41,982 bases of DNA, from contig JAKSID010000023.1 of assembly GCA_024399035.1 (NCBI GenBank), positions 1 through 41,982 of the forward strand, read 5' to 3'. The notes beneath the pieces are model-generated. The model was not told where the DNA came from and ran no database searches. It was given only the letters and a program-made list of their open reading frames with translations. This stretch comes from Fibrobacter sp. (GTDB lineage: Bacteria; Fibrobacterota; Fibrobacteria; Fibrobacterales; Fibrobacteraceae). Below, in pieces: positions 1 to 7,738 of the stretch; positions within the stretch are counted from its first letter, which is position 1, and each line of letters opens with the position of its first letter. The position numbers and the translations under genes were made by a program.

Positions 1-125
1 AGACTCCTTACATCACCACTCTCGCCGCCGCTCTCGACACCGTCAAGGGCATTGCGGCTGCTAAGGCTGGCAAGGGCGAAGTGAAGAGCTTGCAGGAGTA
101 CCATGCTTCTATCGAGGAAGTGTAA
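1..125 (+). CDS. 3' end of an unidentified gene (5' truncated by window)
   Basis: An open frame enters from the left edge in phase 3 and ends at the TAA at 123-125, giving about 40 residues. The visible tail is Ala/Lys rich and ends in SLQEYHASIEEV. Codon choice (many C-ending codons) resembles the other genes of this window, which supports real coding. I do not recognise the family from this short tail. It is followed by a short 7-bp repeat tract and a terminator at 229-261, so it probably ends its transcription unit. Confidence 0.65.
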   Translation, partial: TPYITTLAAALDTVKGIAAAKAGKGEVKSLQEYHASIEEV

Positions 126-129
126 GCGA

Positions 130-157
130 GTATACAGTAGGAAGTAGACTGTAGACA
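130..157. repeat. tract of four 7-bp units (GTANNNN type)
   Basis: Four consecutive 7-bp units that all begin with GTA (for example gtagact, gtagaca) lie 4 bp after the stop codon of the truncated gene. The copy number (four) and unit length (seven) match the AACCT-type tracts at 12087, 15337 and 36752, but the unit sequence differs. Confidence 0.6.
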
Positions 158-185
158 GGAATGTTTGCTGCACTACGGACTTGCA

Positions 186-210
186 TGTCATCCCGGCCTC
201 CGAGCCGGGA
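186..210. repeat. REP-like palindrome TGTCATCCCGGC...GCCGGGA
   Basis: A 7-bp stem TCCCGGC/GCCGGGA (191-197 with 204-210) encloses a 6-nt loop. Its first 12 bases, tgtcatcccggc, occur again at 31451-31462 beside another GC-rich hairpin. Both copies lie next to a rho-independent terminator. Dispersed palindromes opening with GTCATCCCGG are common in several bacterial phyla; their role here is unknown. Confidence 0.55.
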
Positions 211-228
211 TCTCCTGTGAAACTTAAA

Positions 229-261
229 GAACCCCGTCTCATTGGAGGCGGGGCTCTTTTT
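229..261 (+). terminator. rho-independent terminator
   Basis: A 12-bp stem (229-240 with 245-256; one A-C mismatch and one G-U pair) with loop ATTG is followed by five T. It ends transcription from the truncated upstream gene and separates it from the toxin-antitoxin pair. Confidence 0.85.
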
Positions 262-317
262 GCATCTATTTGTTTTTGCGATAGAAATATCTATATTGTT
301 GTCAAAGGAGTTTTAAA

Positions 318-497
318 ATGTGTCAAATTGAAAAATTGCAAGAACTGTACGACGAATGCAAGAAGATGAATTTTGACGAAACTTCTGACATTCTTGAAAA
401 GGCTCGTTCTGAAGAAGAAGCCCGTTTCTTTGCGTTGGTAAGCGATTTAATTTTGCAGCAGAAGCAAGAAGAAGTCATCGCCGCAAAGAGGTTTTAA
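318..497 (+). CDS. putative antitoxin of a zeta-type toxin (59 aa)
   Basis: The start ATG at 318 follows a good ribosome site (AAAGGAG, 304-310, 7-nt spacing). The product is 59 residues, charged and predicted helical (MCQIEKLQELYDECKK..., then an EEEARFF segment and a QQKQEE stretch), without a signal peptide or membrane helix. It ends at TAA 495-497 and the toxin TTG start is the very next base, so the two are translationally coupled. That order, small helical protein then zeta toxin, is the arrangement of epsilon/zeta-type systems, where the small partner blocks the kinase. I do not recognise a named antitoxin family in it, so the role rests on gene order and size. Its own TAA overlaps the coupling site, which favours making antitoxin first. 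Confidence 0.7.
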   Translation: MCQIEKLQELYDECKKMNFDETSDILEKARSEEEARFFALVSDLILQQKQEEVIAAKRF

Positions 498-1058
498 TTG
501 CCTAAATACATTGTTTTCGCAGGTCCCAATGGTTCTGGAAAATCAACCCTATATCAAACAAATAGGGATATTTTCGACATTCCTAGAGTAAATGTTGACG
601 AAATTGTTCGCCAAAACAATGGAGATTGGAGAAATGCCGCTGATGTCGTAACGGCAGGAAAAATTGCAATTCAGAAAATCAAGACCTATTTCGCTTCTTT
701 GACTTCTTTCAACCAAGAAACAACTCTTTGTGGTAAAAGTGCAATTCAAAACATCAAAAAGGCACAAAGCCTTGGTTATACAATTGAACTTTATTTCGTG
801 TATGTGGATTCTGTAGAAATTGCTAAGCAACGCGTTCTCCTGCGAGTTGCCGCAGGTGGGCATGGAATCCCCGAAGCTGACATAGAACGGCGCTATAAAG
901 AATCTCTTGAAAAGCTAAAAGAAATTCTCCCACTATGCAATAAAGTTGAACTTTATGACAATTCCAAAAGATTCAGACGAGTCGCTTTAATAAAGTCTGG
1001 TAAAACAATTGCCGTTTCAAACGATGTTCCAGAATGGGTTAGGAGTTTGTTGAAATAA
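498..1058 (+). CDS. zeta-toxin-family P-loop kinase
   Basis: The 186-residue protein carries a Walker A loop GPNGSGKST at residues 9-17, an acidic pair D34-E35 in NVDEI, an ETTL segment at 74-77 and the signature GGHGIPE at 120-126 followed by R131-R132-Y133. These are marks of the chromosomal zeta-toxin group (Pfam Zeta_toxin). Characterised members phosphorylate UDP-N-acetylglucosamine and so block cell-wall synthesis; that activity is inferred here. Start is TTG at 498, directly after the TAA of the 59-aa partner, with AAAGAGG as ribosome site inside the partner's last codons. No domain beyond the kinase is present. It stands immediately upstream of a type I restriction-modification locus, so a role in plasmid or island maintenance, or in phage defence, is plausible. 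An alternative is a small-molecule kinase of the same fold. Confidence 0.85.
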   Translation: MPKYIVFAGPNGSGKSTLYQTNRDIFDIPRVNVDEIVRQNNGDWRNAADVVTAGKIAIQKIKTYFASLTSFNQETTLCGKSAIQNIKKAQSLGYTIELYFVYVDSVEIAKQRVLLRVAAGGHGIPEADIERRYKESLEKLKEILPLCNKVELYDNSKRFRRVALIKSGKTIAVSNDVPEWVRSLLK

Positions 1059-1072
1059 TTCCTGATTTGTCA

Positions 1073-1100
1073 AACTAAATTTTTAATTTTTAGTTATTTT
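1073..1100 (+). terminator. weak AT-rich terminator after the zeta toxin
   Basis: AACTAAA (1073-1079) pairs with TTTAGTT (1089-1095), followed by ATTTTT. The stem is AT only, so this is a weak call. It is the only candidate between the toxin and the RNA-like region. Confidence 0.35.
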
Positions 1101-1180
1101 TGCTAAAAATAGAGTTTTTGCTCTAGTTCTCGATTCGAAATCCGCGAAATTTCAAGTCAATGAGAGCTGGACAGACACTC

Positions 1181-1339
1181 ACGCAACCCCTGTCAAAGGG
1201 GGTTCTTCGCTATGTACATTGGCTATAACAGTCAATGTGTTTTGCGTTGCCTTTATGGGCGTGGGTCGTTTGTGCTTTTCATTGGCGGGTCTTCGCGGAA
1301 CCTCGAATCGATAGGCACTTTCGGCTCCACGCCTTTTTT
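1181..1339 (+). ncRNA. candidate structured RNA upstream of hsdM
   Basis: There is no open frame here but several nested helices. ACGCAA (1181-1186) pairs with TTGCGT (1242-1247) and closes a three-way junction. The junction holds a C/G hairpin (CCCC 1187-1190 with GGGG 1198-1201, extendable by a T-A pair) and a 9-bp hairpin (1216-1224 with 1230-1238, loop ATAAC). A second domain is closed by GGCGTGG (1258-1264) and CCACGCC (1327-1333), with an inner GTGC/GCAC stem (1272-1275 with 1315-1318), and is followed by six T (1334-1339), so it ends like an intrinsic terminator. Additional pairing may begin upstream at 1137 (GAAAT/ATTTC). Function is unknown. It could be a free-standing small RNA ending at the T run, or a leader/attenuator of the hsd operon, whose ATG is 62 nt further on. 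The 5' end is not defined. Confidence 0.6.
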
Positions 1340-1400
1340 ATATCCACAGCGACGGAGCGTTTAGCGTTGGAACGGGGCAATTCGTTTTTGAGGAGCCCCT

Positions 1401-3242
1401 ATGGATAACACTCAGCAGTTCAACAAACTGGTTAGCTTTATGTGGAACATCGCCAACGATGTGCTGGTAGATGTTTTTGAGCAGGTGGATTACAAAAAGG
1501 TAATTCTTCCCATGATGGTTTTGCGCCGCATCGATGTGCTGCTGGAGCCGACAAAGGAAGCTGTCCTGAAACAAAAGGAAATTCTGGACAAGCAAAAGAT
1601 TGCGAACCAAGAACCTGTGCTCACCACCATTACGGGCTATCCGTTCTGCAACATATCCAAGTTTACCATGAAGACCTTGACGGCAGAGACCAATCCTGCC
1701 CGACTCAAGATGAATTTTCGCGAATACTTGGATGGCTTTAGCAAGGATGTTCAGGACATTATCAAAAAATTCAACTTGCTGCCGACTATAGACACTTTGT
1801 CCGAAAGCAACCGTCTGGGTTCCATTCTGGAAAAGTTTACTGACAAATCCATCAACTTGGGAATCAAACCCATTAAATCTGCCGACGGCAAGGAAACGCT
1901 CCCCGGTGTCGACAACCACATGATGGGTACGGTGTTCGAGGAACTGTTACGCAGGTTCAACGAAGCCTACGCAGTCACCAGCGCCGGTCGCCATTTTACG
2001 CCCCGAGACATGGTGCAGTTGCTGGCTGATTTGACCATTAAACCTATTGCCGACAAGTTGGAAAATTCTACCTACAGCATCTATGACGGAGCTTGTGGCA
2101 CGGGCGGCATTTTGACCTTGGCGCAGGAACAGATTTATGCCGAGGCGGCCCGATTGAACAAGAAACTGAAAATCCATATTTTCGGTCAGGAACTGATGCC
2201 GGATACTTACGCTACTTGTAAGGCGGACATTATGATTTCTGGACAGATCAAGAATTTCAGTTACACACTGAATAAACAGCAGCACGACTACATCGCCTTT
2301 GGCTCTACGATATCACAGGATGGGCATATTGGTGAATCCTACGATTTCTGTATTTCGAACCCGCCCTTCGGTACCGCCTGGAAAGAAGACCTTAAGAACT
2401 GGGGTATTAGCGATAAAAAGGAAATCACCGACAGCCGTTTTGTATTGAATGACGAGGTGAATTTTATACCGGACATTAGCGACCCCCAAATGCTCTTTTT
2501 GGCAAATAACATTAGCCGCATGAAAAAGGACACACCCTTGGGAACCCGCATAGTGGAAGTTCATAATGGAAGCTCTCTGTTTACCGGTGATGCCGGCAGC
2601 GGAAACAGCAATCTGCGCCAGTACATTATCGAAAATGACATGCTGGAAGCCATTGTGGCAATGCCAGAAAAGGATTTCTACAACACAGGAATCGGCACTT
2701 ACATTTGGATTGTTACAAATCGAAAAGAAAAGCGCCGCAAAGGTAAAATTCAACTGATTGACGCAACTTCCATCAAGACCCCGTTGCGTAAAAACCTGGG
2801 TGAAAAGAACTGCGAGACAAATGAGGCGGACCGCGCAAAAATCCTGAAACTTCTGATGGATTTCAAGGAGACGGAACAGAGCAAAATTTTTGACAATAGC
2901 GAATTCGGCTACTGGTCTGTACCGTTGATGCGCCCCCAATTGGATACCGACGGCAATGTAATCAAGGATAAAAAGGGAAACGTAAAGTACAAGGCTGTTC
3001 GAAACGAAACTGAACAGATTCCTATGAATTACCCCGGTGGTATTGAAGGCTTCTACGAGAACGAAGTGAAACCCTACACACCCGATGTGATTTTTGGCGA
3101 ACCCACCGTTGGATACGAGCTGAGCTTTACCAAGTATTTCTATAAGCCCATCGAGCTGCGTAGCCTCAAGGATATCAAGGCCGACATCATGAAATTGGAA
3201 AAACAGACCGAGGGCGCCTTGGCAGAAATTCTGGAGATATAG
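1401..3242 (+). CDS. hsdM: type I restriction-modification DNA methyltransferase subunit
   Basis: The 613-residue protein begins with the helical HsdM N-terminal domain (about residues 1-160) and continues with the N6-adenine methyltransferase domain. The S-adenosylmethionine loop reads DGACGTGG (229-236) and the catalytic motif IV reads NPPFG (320-324), the (N/D)PPF form of adenine methylases. With HsdS it forms the M2S modification enzyme, and with HsdR the restriction complex. The start ATG at 1401 has a GAGGAG ribosome site at 1390-1395. One base separates its stop from hsdS. Length is a little above the usual 500-550 residues because of a longer C-terminal part. Both catalytic motifs are intact, so the enzyme is expected to be active. 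Confidence 0.96.
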   Translation: MDNTQQFNKLVSFMWNIANDVLVDVFEQVDYKKVILPMMVLRRIDVLLEPTKEAVLKQKEILDKQKIANQEPVLTTITGYPFCNISKFTMKTLTAETNPARLKMNFREYLDGFSKDVQDIIKKFNLLPTIDTLSESNRLGSILEKFTDKSINLGIKPIKSADGKETLPGVDNHMMGTVFEELLRRFNEAYAVTSAGRHFTPRDMVQLLADLTIKPIADKLENSTYSIYDGACGTGGILTLAQEQIYAEAARLNKKLKIHIFGQELMPDTYATCKADIMISGQIKNFSYTLNKQQHDYIAFGSTISQDGHIGESYDFCISNPPFGTAWKEDLKNWGISDKKEITDSRFVLNDEVNFIPDISDPQMLFLANNISRMKKDTPLGTRIVEVHNGSSLFTGDAGSGNSNLRQYIIENDMLEAIVAMPEKDFYNTGIGTYIWIVTNRKEKRRKGKIQLIDATSIKTPLRKNLGEKNCETNEADRAKILKLLMDFKETEQSKIFDNSEFGYWSVPLMRPQLDTDGNVIKDKKGNVKYKAVRNETEQIPMNYPGGIEGFYENEVKPYTPDVIFGEPTVGYELSFTKYFYKPIELRSLKDIKADIMKLEKQTEGALAEILEI

Positions 3243-3243
3243 C

Positions 3244-4509
3244 ATGAAACGATATGCAAAGTACAAGGACTCCGGAATCAGTTGGATCGGGGAAGTGCCG
3301 GAACATTGGGAAATCATGCGCGCGAAGTATATGTTCGTTAAAGAAAAACGAGAAATTCGTGATTGTGATGAAGTGATAACTTGTTTTAGAGATGGTGAAG
3401 TAACATTAAGAAAAAATAGAAGAACAACGGGATTTACAGAATCACTTACAGAAGTTGGTTACCAAGGCATTCGAAAGAATGATTTGGTTATCCATCAAAT
3501 GGATGCCTTCGCCGGTGCAATTGGAGTTTCCGATTCCGATGGAAAGGGAACTTCTGTTTACCATTGTTGCACTCCTATGGGGGATTACAATGTGTTCTAT
3601 TACTCAAACTTGCTTAGAACCATGGCCAAGAAAGGCTTTATCCAATCTTTGTATCGTGGAATTAGGGAGCGCTCTTCTGATTTTAATTTTCAAATTTTCA
3701 GCAAACAATATTTAGTCATTCCTCCTCTTTCTGAACAAAAGGCGATTGCTGATTTCTTGGATAAGAAGACTGCGCAGATTAACGAACTTGTGGCAGCAAA
3801 GAAAAAGCAAATCGAATTGCTGAAGGAATACAAGCAGGCAGTAATTGCCAAGGCCGTTACCCAGGGCATCAATCCGAAAGCTAAAATGAAAGACTCCGGC
3901 ATCACCTGGATCGGGCAAATCCCTGAACATTGGAATATTAAACGAATCGCTTCTTTGTTTGTAGAGAACAAACAGATAAATAAGGATTTTGCATACAAAA
4001 AAGCATTTCAATTTAAATACGGAAACCTTGTTCCAAAAAATGAAATTGGTAATGACGAAGAATATAGAGAAACCTATGTCAAATACACGGTTTTGAATCA
4101 AAATGATATTGTTTTTAATGGTTTAAATCTGAATTATGACTTCGTATCTCAAAGAGTTGCCATTTCTCCCGAAAGTGGAATTATAACATCCGCTTATATA
4201 GCGATTACTCCAAGAAATAAAGTAAATGCGTTTTTCTATAGCTTGTTGTTTAAAACAATGGACAATAAAAAAATGCTCCACGGAATGGGATCTGGTATAA
4301 GGCTGACTTTATCTTTCTGCGATTTAAAATCACAACTTATTCCGATTCCTCCTCTCCCTGAACAAGAACAAATTGTTGCTTACATCAAAGAAAAAGTTGA
4401 TTCCATTGACTCTCAAATTACATCTGTGGAAAAGCAGATTGCAAACCTGAATGAATTCAAGCAAAGTCTAATCAGCGACGCCGTTACCGGTAAAATAAAG
4501 GTGGCCTAG
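3244..4509 (+). CDS. hsdS: type I restriction-modification specificity subunit
   Basis: The 421-residue protein has the two-fold repeat of S subunits. KDSGISWIGEVPEHW near residue 8 opens the first target-recognition domain, and the near copy KDSGITWIGQIPEHW near residue 216 opens the second. Each recognition domain ends in the conserved PPLSEQKAI / PPLPEQEQI element and is followed by a long coiled-coil helix (residues about 170-205 and 375-415) that sets the spacing between the two half-targets. The recognition domains (about 3310-3720 and 3940-4330) are clearly more AT-rich than hsdM or hsdR, the usual sign that specificity modules are exchanged between strains. The recognised DNA sequence cannot be read from the protein. 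One base separates it from hsdR, so the three subunits are co-translated. Confidence 0.95.
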   Translation: MKRYAKYKDSGISWIGEVPEHWEIMRAKYMFVKEKREIRDCDEVITCFRDGEVTLRKNRRTTGFTESLTEVGYQGIRKNDLVIHQMDAFAGAIGVSDSDGKGTSVYHCCTPMGDYNVFYYSNLLRTMAKKGFIQSLYRGIRERSSDFNFQIFSKQYLVIPPLSEQKAIADFLDKKTAQINELVAAKKKQIELLKEYKQAVIAKAVTQGINPKAKMKDSGITWIGQIPEHWNIKRIASLFVENKQINKDFAYKKAFQFKYGNLVPKNEIGNDEEYRETYVKYTVLNQNDIVFNGLNLNYDFVSQRVAISPESGIITSAYIAITPRNKVNAFFYSLLFKTMDNKKMLHGMGSGIRLTLSFCDLKSQLIPIPPLPEQEQIVAYIKEKVDSIDSQITSVEKQIANLNEFKQSLISDAVTGKIKVA

Positions 4510-4510
4510 C

Positions 4511-7489
4511 ATGCCTACAGATACTTCCGAAAAAGGTCTCGAAACCATCATCGAAAAATGGCTTCTTGATAAGAACAATTATGTCAAGGGTTACAGTGAC
4601 AGATATAATGTCGATTACGCCTTGGACTGCAGCCAAGTTGAAGCATTCCTTGTTTCCACTCAACCAGAAAAGGTTGAGAATGCCATGATTTTCGGAAGTG
4701 ACCACGAAAAGCACAAGTTCTTTGAACGACTGAAAAATGACATTACGAAACGCGGTATTGTAGATATCCTTCGTAAGGGATTTCGCTACAATACAACCCA
4801 TTTTGACATGTACTATCCCTTGCCTTCGGAACTCAGTGATTTCGGCAAGGAATACTATAACAGCAATATCTTCTGCGAAACTAGGCAACTTCATTTTAGC
4901 AGGGCCAATGCAGACCTGTCCATTGACATGGTGATTTTTATTAACGGCATGCCGGTAATCACCATGGAATTGAAGAACCATTATACAGGTCAAACGGTTG
5001 CCAATGCCGTGAGCCAGTACTCTAATCCAAATGATCGAGACCCAAAGGAACTGTTGCTGCAGCCTAAGCGTTGTGCTGTTCATTTCGCCGTAGATGACGA
5101 TAATGTGAGAATGTGTACGGAACTGAAGGGAAAGGATTCCTGGTTCCTGCCTTTTGACAAGGGTGTCGATGGCGGTGCCGGAAATCCCATAAATCCCAAC
5201 GGACTGCGAACTGCTTACCTTTGGGAACATGTTTTAGCCAAGCAGACACTTTCCTATATCATAGAGAACTTGGCTCAGGTTGCAAAGTATACCGACGAAA
5301 AGGGCAAACTACTCAAGGAGTCTATCGTCTGGCCCCGTTATCACCAATTAGATGCGGTTCGCTACTTGGTAGAAGAAACAAGCAAGAAACCGTTGGGGCA
5401 AAGATTCTTGATTCAGCATAGCGCAGGTTCTGGAAAATCAAACACCATCACATGGCTTGCCTTTATGCTGGCTCAGCAATTAAAGGGCAACGAAAAGTTG
5501 ATGGACTCCATCATTGTAGTTACCGACAGAATCAACCTGGATAAGCAAATCCGGAACAATATCAACGCTTATAACCAGCTGGGAAACATTGTTGGCTGGG
5601 CCGATTCTTCAGAAACACTCCGCAAGGAATTGACTGCCGGTAAACGGATTATCATAACCATCGTTCATAAATTCCCGTTTATACTGAAGGAAATAGGTGC
5701 GTCGCTTGCGGACCGCCGTTTTGCCATTATCATTGATGAAGCCCATAGCAGCCAAAATGGTTCTCTTTCTGCAAAGATGAATATGGCGATTGCTGGTGTA
5801 GATGCTGATAATGCCGAAGACTTCGAAGACATCTTGAACAAGACCATCGAAGGCCGCAAAATGGTAAAGAATGCGAATTATTACGCATTTACAGCAACGC
5901 CCAAGAATAAGACTCTGGAAATGTTCGGAAAGAAGGTCCCACAGGCCGATGGGTCGGCAAAGTTTGAGCCGCACCATAATTACACCATGCGTCAGGCGAT
6001 CCAGGAAGGTTTTATTCTGGATGTGTTGCTGAATTACACTCCGTATCAAAGTTACTACAAGGTTGTTGAGTCAGAATTGATTCGTAAGCGCAAAGAGGAT
6101 CCCGAATTTGATCGTGACCAGGCGTCAAAGAAAATCCGCTGGTTTGTAGAAAGCCAGCCCGAGACTGTAGAAAAGAAATCTGCCATTATCGTCAACCACT
6201 TTATAAACAATGTCATCAACAAGTTTAAAGTAGGTGGGCAGGCTAGGGCCATGGTGGTGACTGCGGGAATTGAACGAGCCATTGATTACTTCTATGCCAT
6301 TTCAGAACAGCTGAAAAATATGCACAGCAAGTACAAGGCCGTAGTCGCTTTCAGTGGCAAGAAGGAATATCACGGCAAAGAAGAAACGGAAGCTAGCATC
6401 AACGGATTCCCCTCTGCAGAAATAGAAAAGAAAATGAAGGAAGATCCTTACCGTATCTTGATAGTAGCAGACAAGTTCCAGACCGGTTACGACGAGCCCT
6501 TGCTTCATACAATGTATGTGGATAAAGGTCTGCTAGATATCAAGGCCGTGCAGACTCTTTCACGATTGAACCGTTGCCATCCGAAAAAGAAGGATACCTT
6601 TGTTTTGGATTTCGCCAACAATCCCGAGGACATCAAGGAATCGTTCCAACGTTATTATAAGAAAACATCCCTGTCGGGAGAAACCGATATTAACAAGTTG
6701 AACGATTTGATCGCAAACCTGGACGAAAGCAATGTCTACAGTATGGATGAAATTGAGGATTACTGTAGAAAGTATTATGGCAGTGCACCTCGCGAAGAAC
6801 TGGACCCTATTCTGGATGTTTGTGTAGAACGATTCAAGAATGACCTGGCGGAAACTCAGCAGATTTCTTGCAAAGGTGACATGAAGACTTTTGTTCGGAC
6901 ATATACGTTCCTTGCAGCCATTATGCCCTTCAGCAGTAAGGAATGGGAAATGCGTTCAACTTTCTATAAATTCCTAGTGACGAAACTTCCAAAGTTGAAG
7001 ACCGAGGATTATACGGAAGGCTTGCTGGATGCTATAGACTTTGACCAGCTTAGAATTGTAGAACAGGAGGCTGCAAAAATTTCGTTGGAAAATGAAAATG
7101 CGGAAATTGATCCTATTCCTACAAATAGCGTTACCGGCGCAACTTCAGATCCGGAGATGATGAAGCTTAGTGATATTCTAAAGGAGTTTAACGAGCGATT
7201 TGGCGGCGTTGAGTGGGAATATCCTGACAGGGTAAAAAAGGAAATCTATGAGTTGCCTCAGGAACTTGCCATGAACGAAGATTTTAGCAACGCAGTTCTC
7301 CATTCCGACAATGACAACGCGCAAATTGAATGTGGTTCTATTCTTCAGCAAATTATCATCAGGAATATGGCTGCTCAATCTGAGCTCAGCCGCATTTTCT
7401 TGGACAATGAGGATTTCAGAAATTTCCTAATTGCGAGAGTCTTTGATGCTGCAAAGCCCTTGGTATCTTTGAATGCAAAGAGATTCTAA
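4511..7489 (+). CDS. hsdR: type I restriction endonuclease motor/nuclease subunit
   Basis: The 992-residue protein has the HsdR architecture. The N-terminal PD-(D/E)xK nuclease has D139 and the E153-L154-K155 triad. A superfamily 2 translocase follows with Walker A GSGKS (306-310) and DEAH box (409-412), a second RecA-like domain containing the VADKFQTGYDEP and QTLSRLNRC motifs, and a helical C-terminal part that contacts the methylase. It cleaves DNA at a distance after ATP-driven translocation when the target is unmethylated. Length is normal for the family and all catalytic residues are present. The start ATG at 4511 is one base after the hsdS stop. No terminator follows directly; the nearest hairpin is at 7621. 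Confidence 0.96.
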   Translation: MPTDTSEKGLETIIEKWLLDKNNYVKGYSDRYNVDYALDCSQVEAFLVSTQPEKVENAMIFGSDHEKHKFFERLKNDITKRGIVDILRKGFRYNTTHFDMYYPLPSELSDFGKEYYNSNIFCETRQLHFSRANADLSIDMVIFINGMPVITMELKNHYTGQTVANAVSQYSNPNDRDPKELLLQPKRCAVHFAVDDDNVRMCTELKGKDSWFLPFDKGVDGGAGNPINPNGLRTAYLWEHVLAKQTLSYIIENLAQVAKYTDEKGKLLKESIVWPRYHQLDAVRYLVEETSKKPLGQRFLIQHSAGSGKSNTITWLAFMLAQQLKGNEKLMDSIIVVTDRINLDKQIRNNINAYNQLGNIVGWADSSETLRKELTAGKRIIITIVHKFPFILKEIGASLADRRFAIIIDEAHSSQNGSLSAKMNMAIAGVDADNAEDFEDILNKTIEGRKMVKNANYYAFTATPKNKTLEMFGKKVPQADGSAKFEPHHNYTMRQAIQEGFILDVLLNYTPYQSYYKVVESELIRKRKEDPEFDRDQASKKIRWFVESQPETVEKKSAIIVNHFINNVINKFKVGGQARAMVVTAGIERAIDYFYAISEQLKNMHSKYKAVVAFSGKKEYHGKEETEASINGFPSAEIEKKMKEDPYRILIVADKFQTGYDEPLLHTMYVDKGLLDIKAVQTLSRLNRCHPKKKDTFVLDFANNPEDIKESFQRYYKKTSLSGETDINKLNDLIANLDESNVYSMDEIEDYCRKYYGSAPREELDPILDVCVERFKNDLAETQQISCKGDMKTFVRTYTFLAAIMPFSSKEWEMRSTFYKFLVTKLPKLKTEDYTEGLLDAIDFDQLRIVEQEAAKISLENENAEIDPIPTNSVTGATSDPEMMKLSDILKEFNERFGGVEWEYPDRVKKEIYELPQELAMNEDFSNAVLHSDNDNAQIECGSILQQIIIRNMAAQSELSRIFLDNEDFRNFLIARVFDAAKPLVSLNAKRF

Positions 7490-7620
7490 TTTGCTAAGAA
7501 TGCTCCTGCGGCTACCGTTCCTCAAGAATCTTACAAAAAAATACGCCAAGTATTTATATTTTTCGTAGGAGTTCCAAAATATGATAGATGGTAGTGTGTT
7601 AGGGATAGTGACCCCTTGGG

Positions 7621-7642
7621 GCCGAGACTTTGGCTCGGTTTT
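7621..7642 (+). terminator. possible hsd operon terminator
   Basis: CCGAG (7622-7626) pairs with CTCGG (7634-7638), extendable by a G-T pair, followed by four T. A CCCCTTGGGG palindrome precedes it. The stem is short and the call is tentative. Confidence 0.4.
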
Positions 7643-7649
7643 ATGAGGT

Positions 7650-7722
7650 TGGGCGGGAACGGAGTGAACCGGGCAACCCATAAAATATAGTCCGACCCGT
7701 GCGGAGCGCGGGGAACGCCCAA
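7650..7722. repeat. GC-rich intergenic palindromic element
   Basis: In otherwise AT-rich spacer, TTGGGCG (7650-7656) is the exact complement of CGCCCAA (7716-7722), and GGTTG/CAACC forms an inner pair. The inside contains the related strings cgggaacgg and cggggaacg. It looks like a dispersed repetitive palindrome, but no second copy lies in this window. Confidence 0.4.
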
Positions 7723-7738
7723 TAAAAGATGATTGTTG

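Noticed and set aside
181..369. 62-codon frame across the left terminator
   Set aside because: It runs through a REP-like palindrome and a terminator stem and out of frame through the antitoxin gene; it is not a plausible gene.
1059..1400. Possible retron or type III toxin-antitoxin RNA
   Set aside because: There is no reverse transcriptase and no tandem-repeat RNA antitoxin pattern; the region is reported only as a structured RNA candidate.
300..7500. Whether the defence island is an integrated mobile element
   Set aside because: I found no integrase, transposase, tRNA target or matching direct repeats at its ends.
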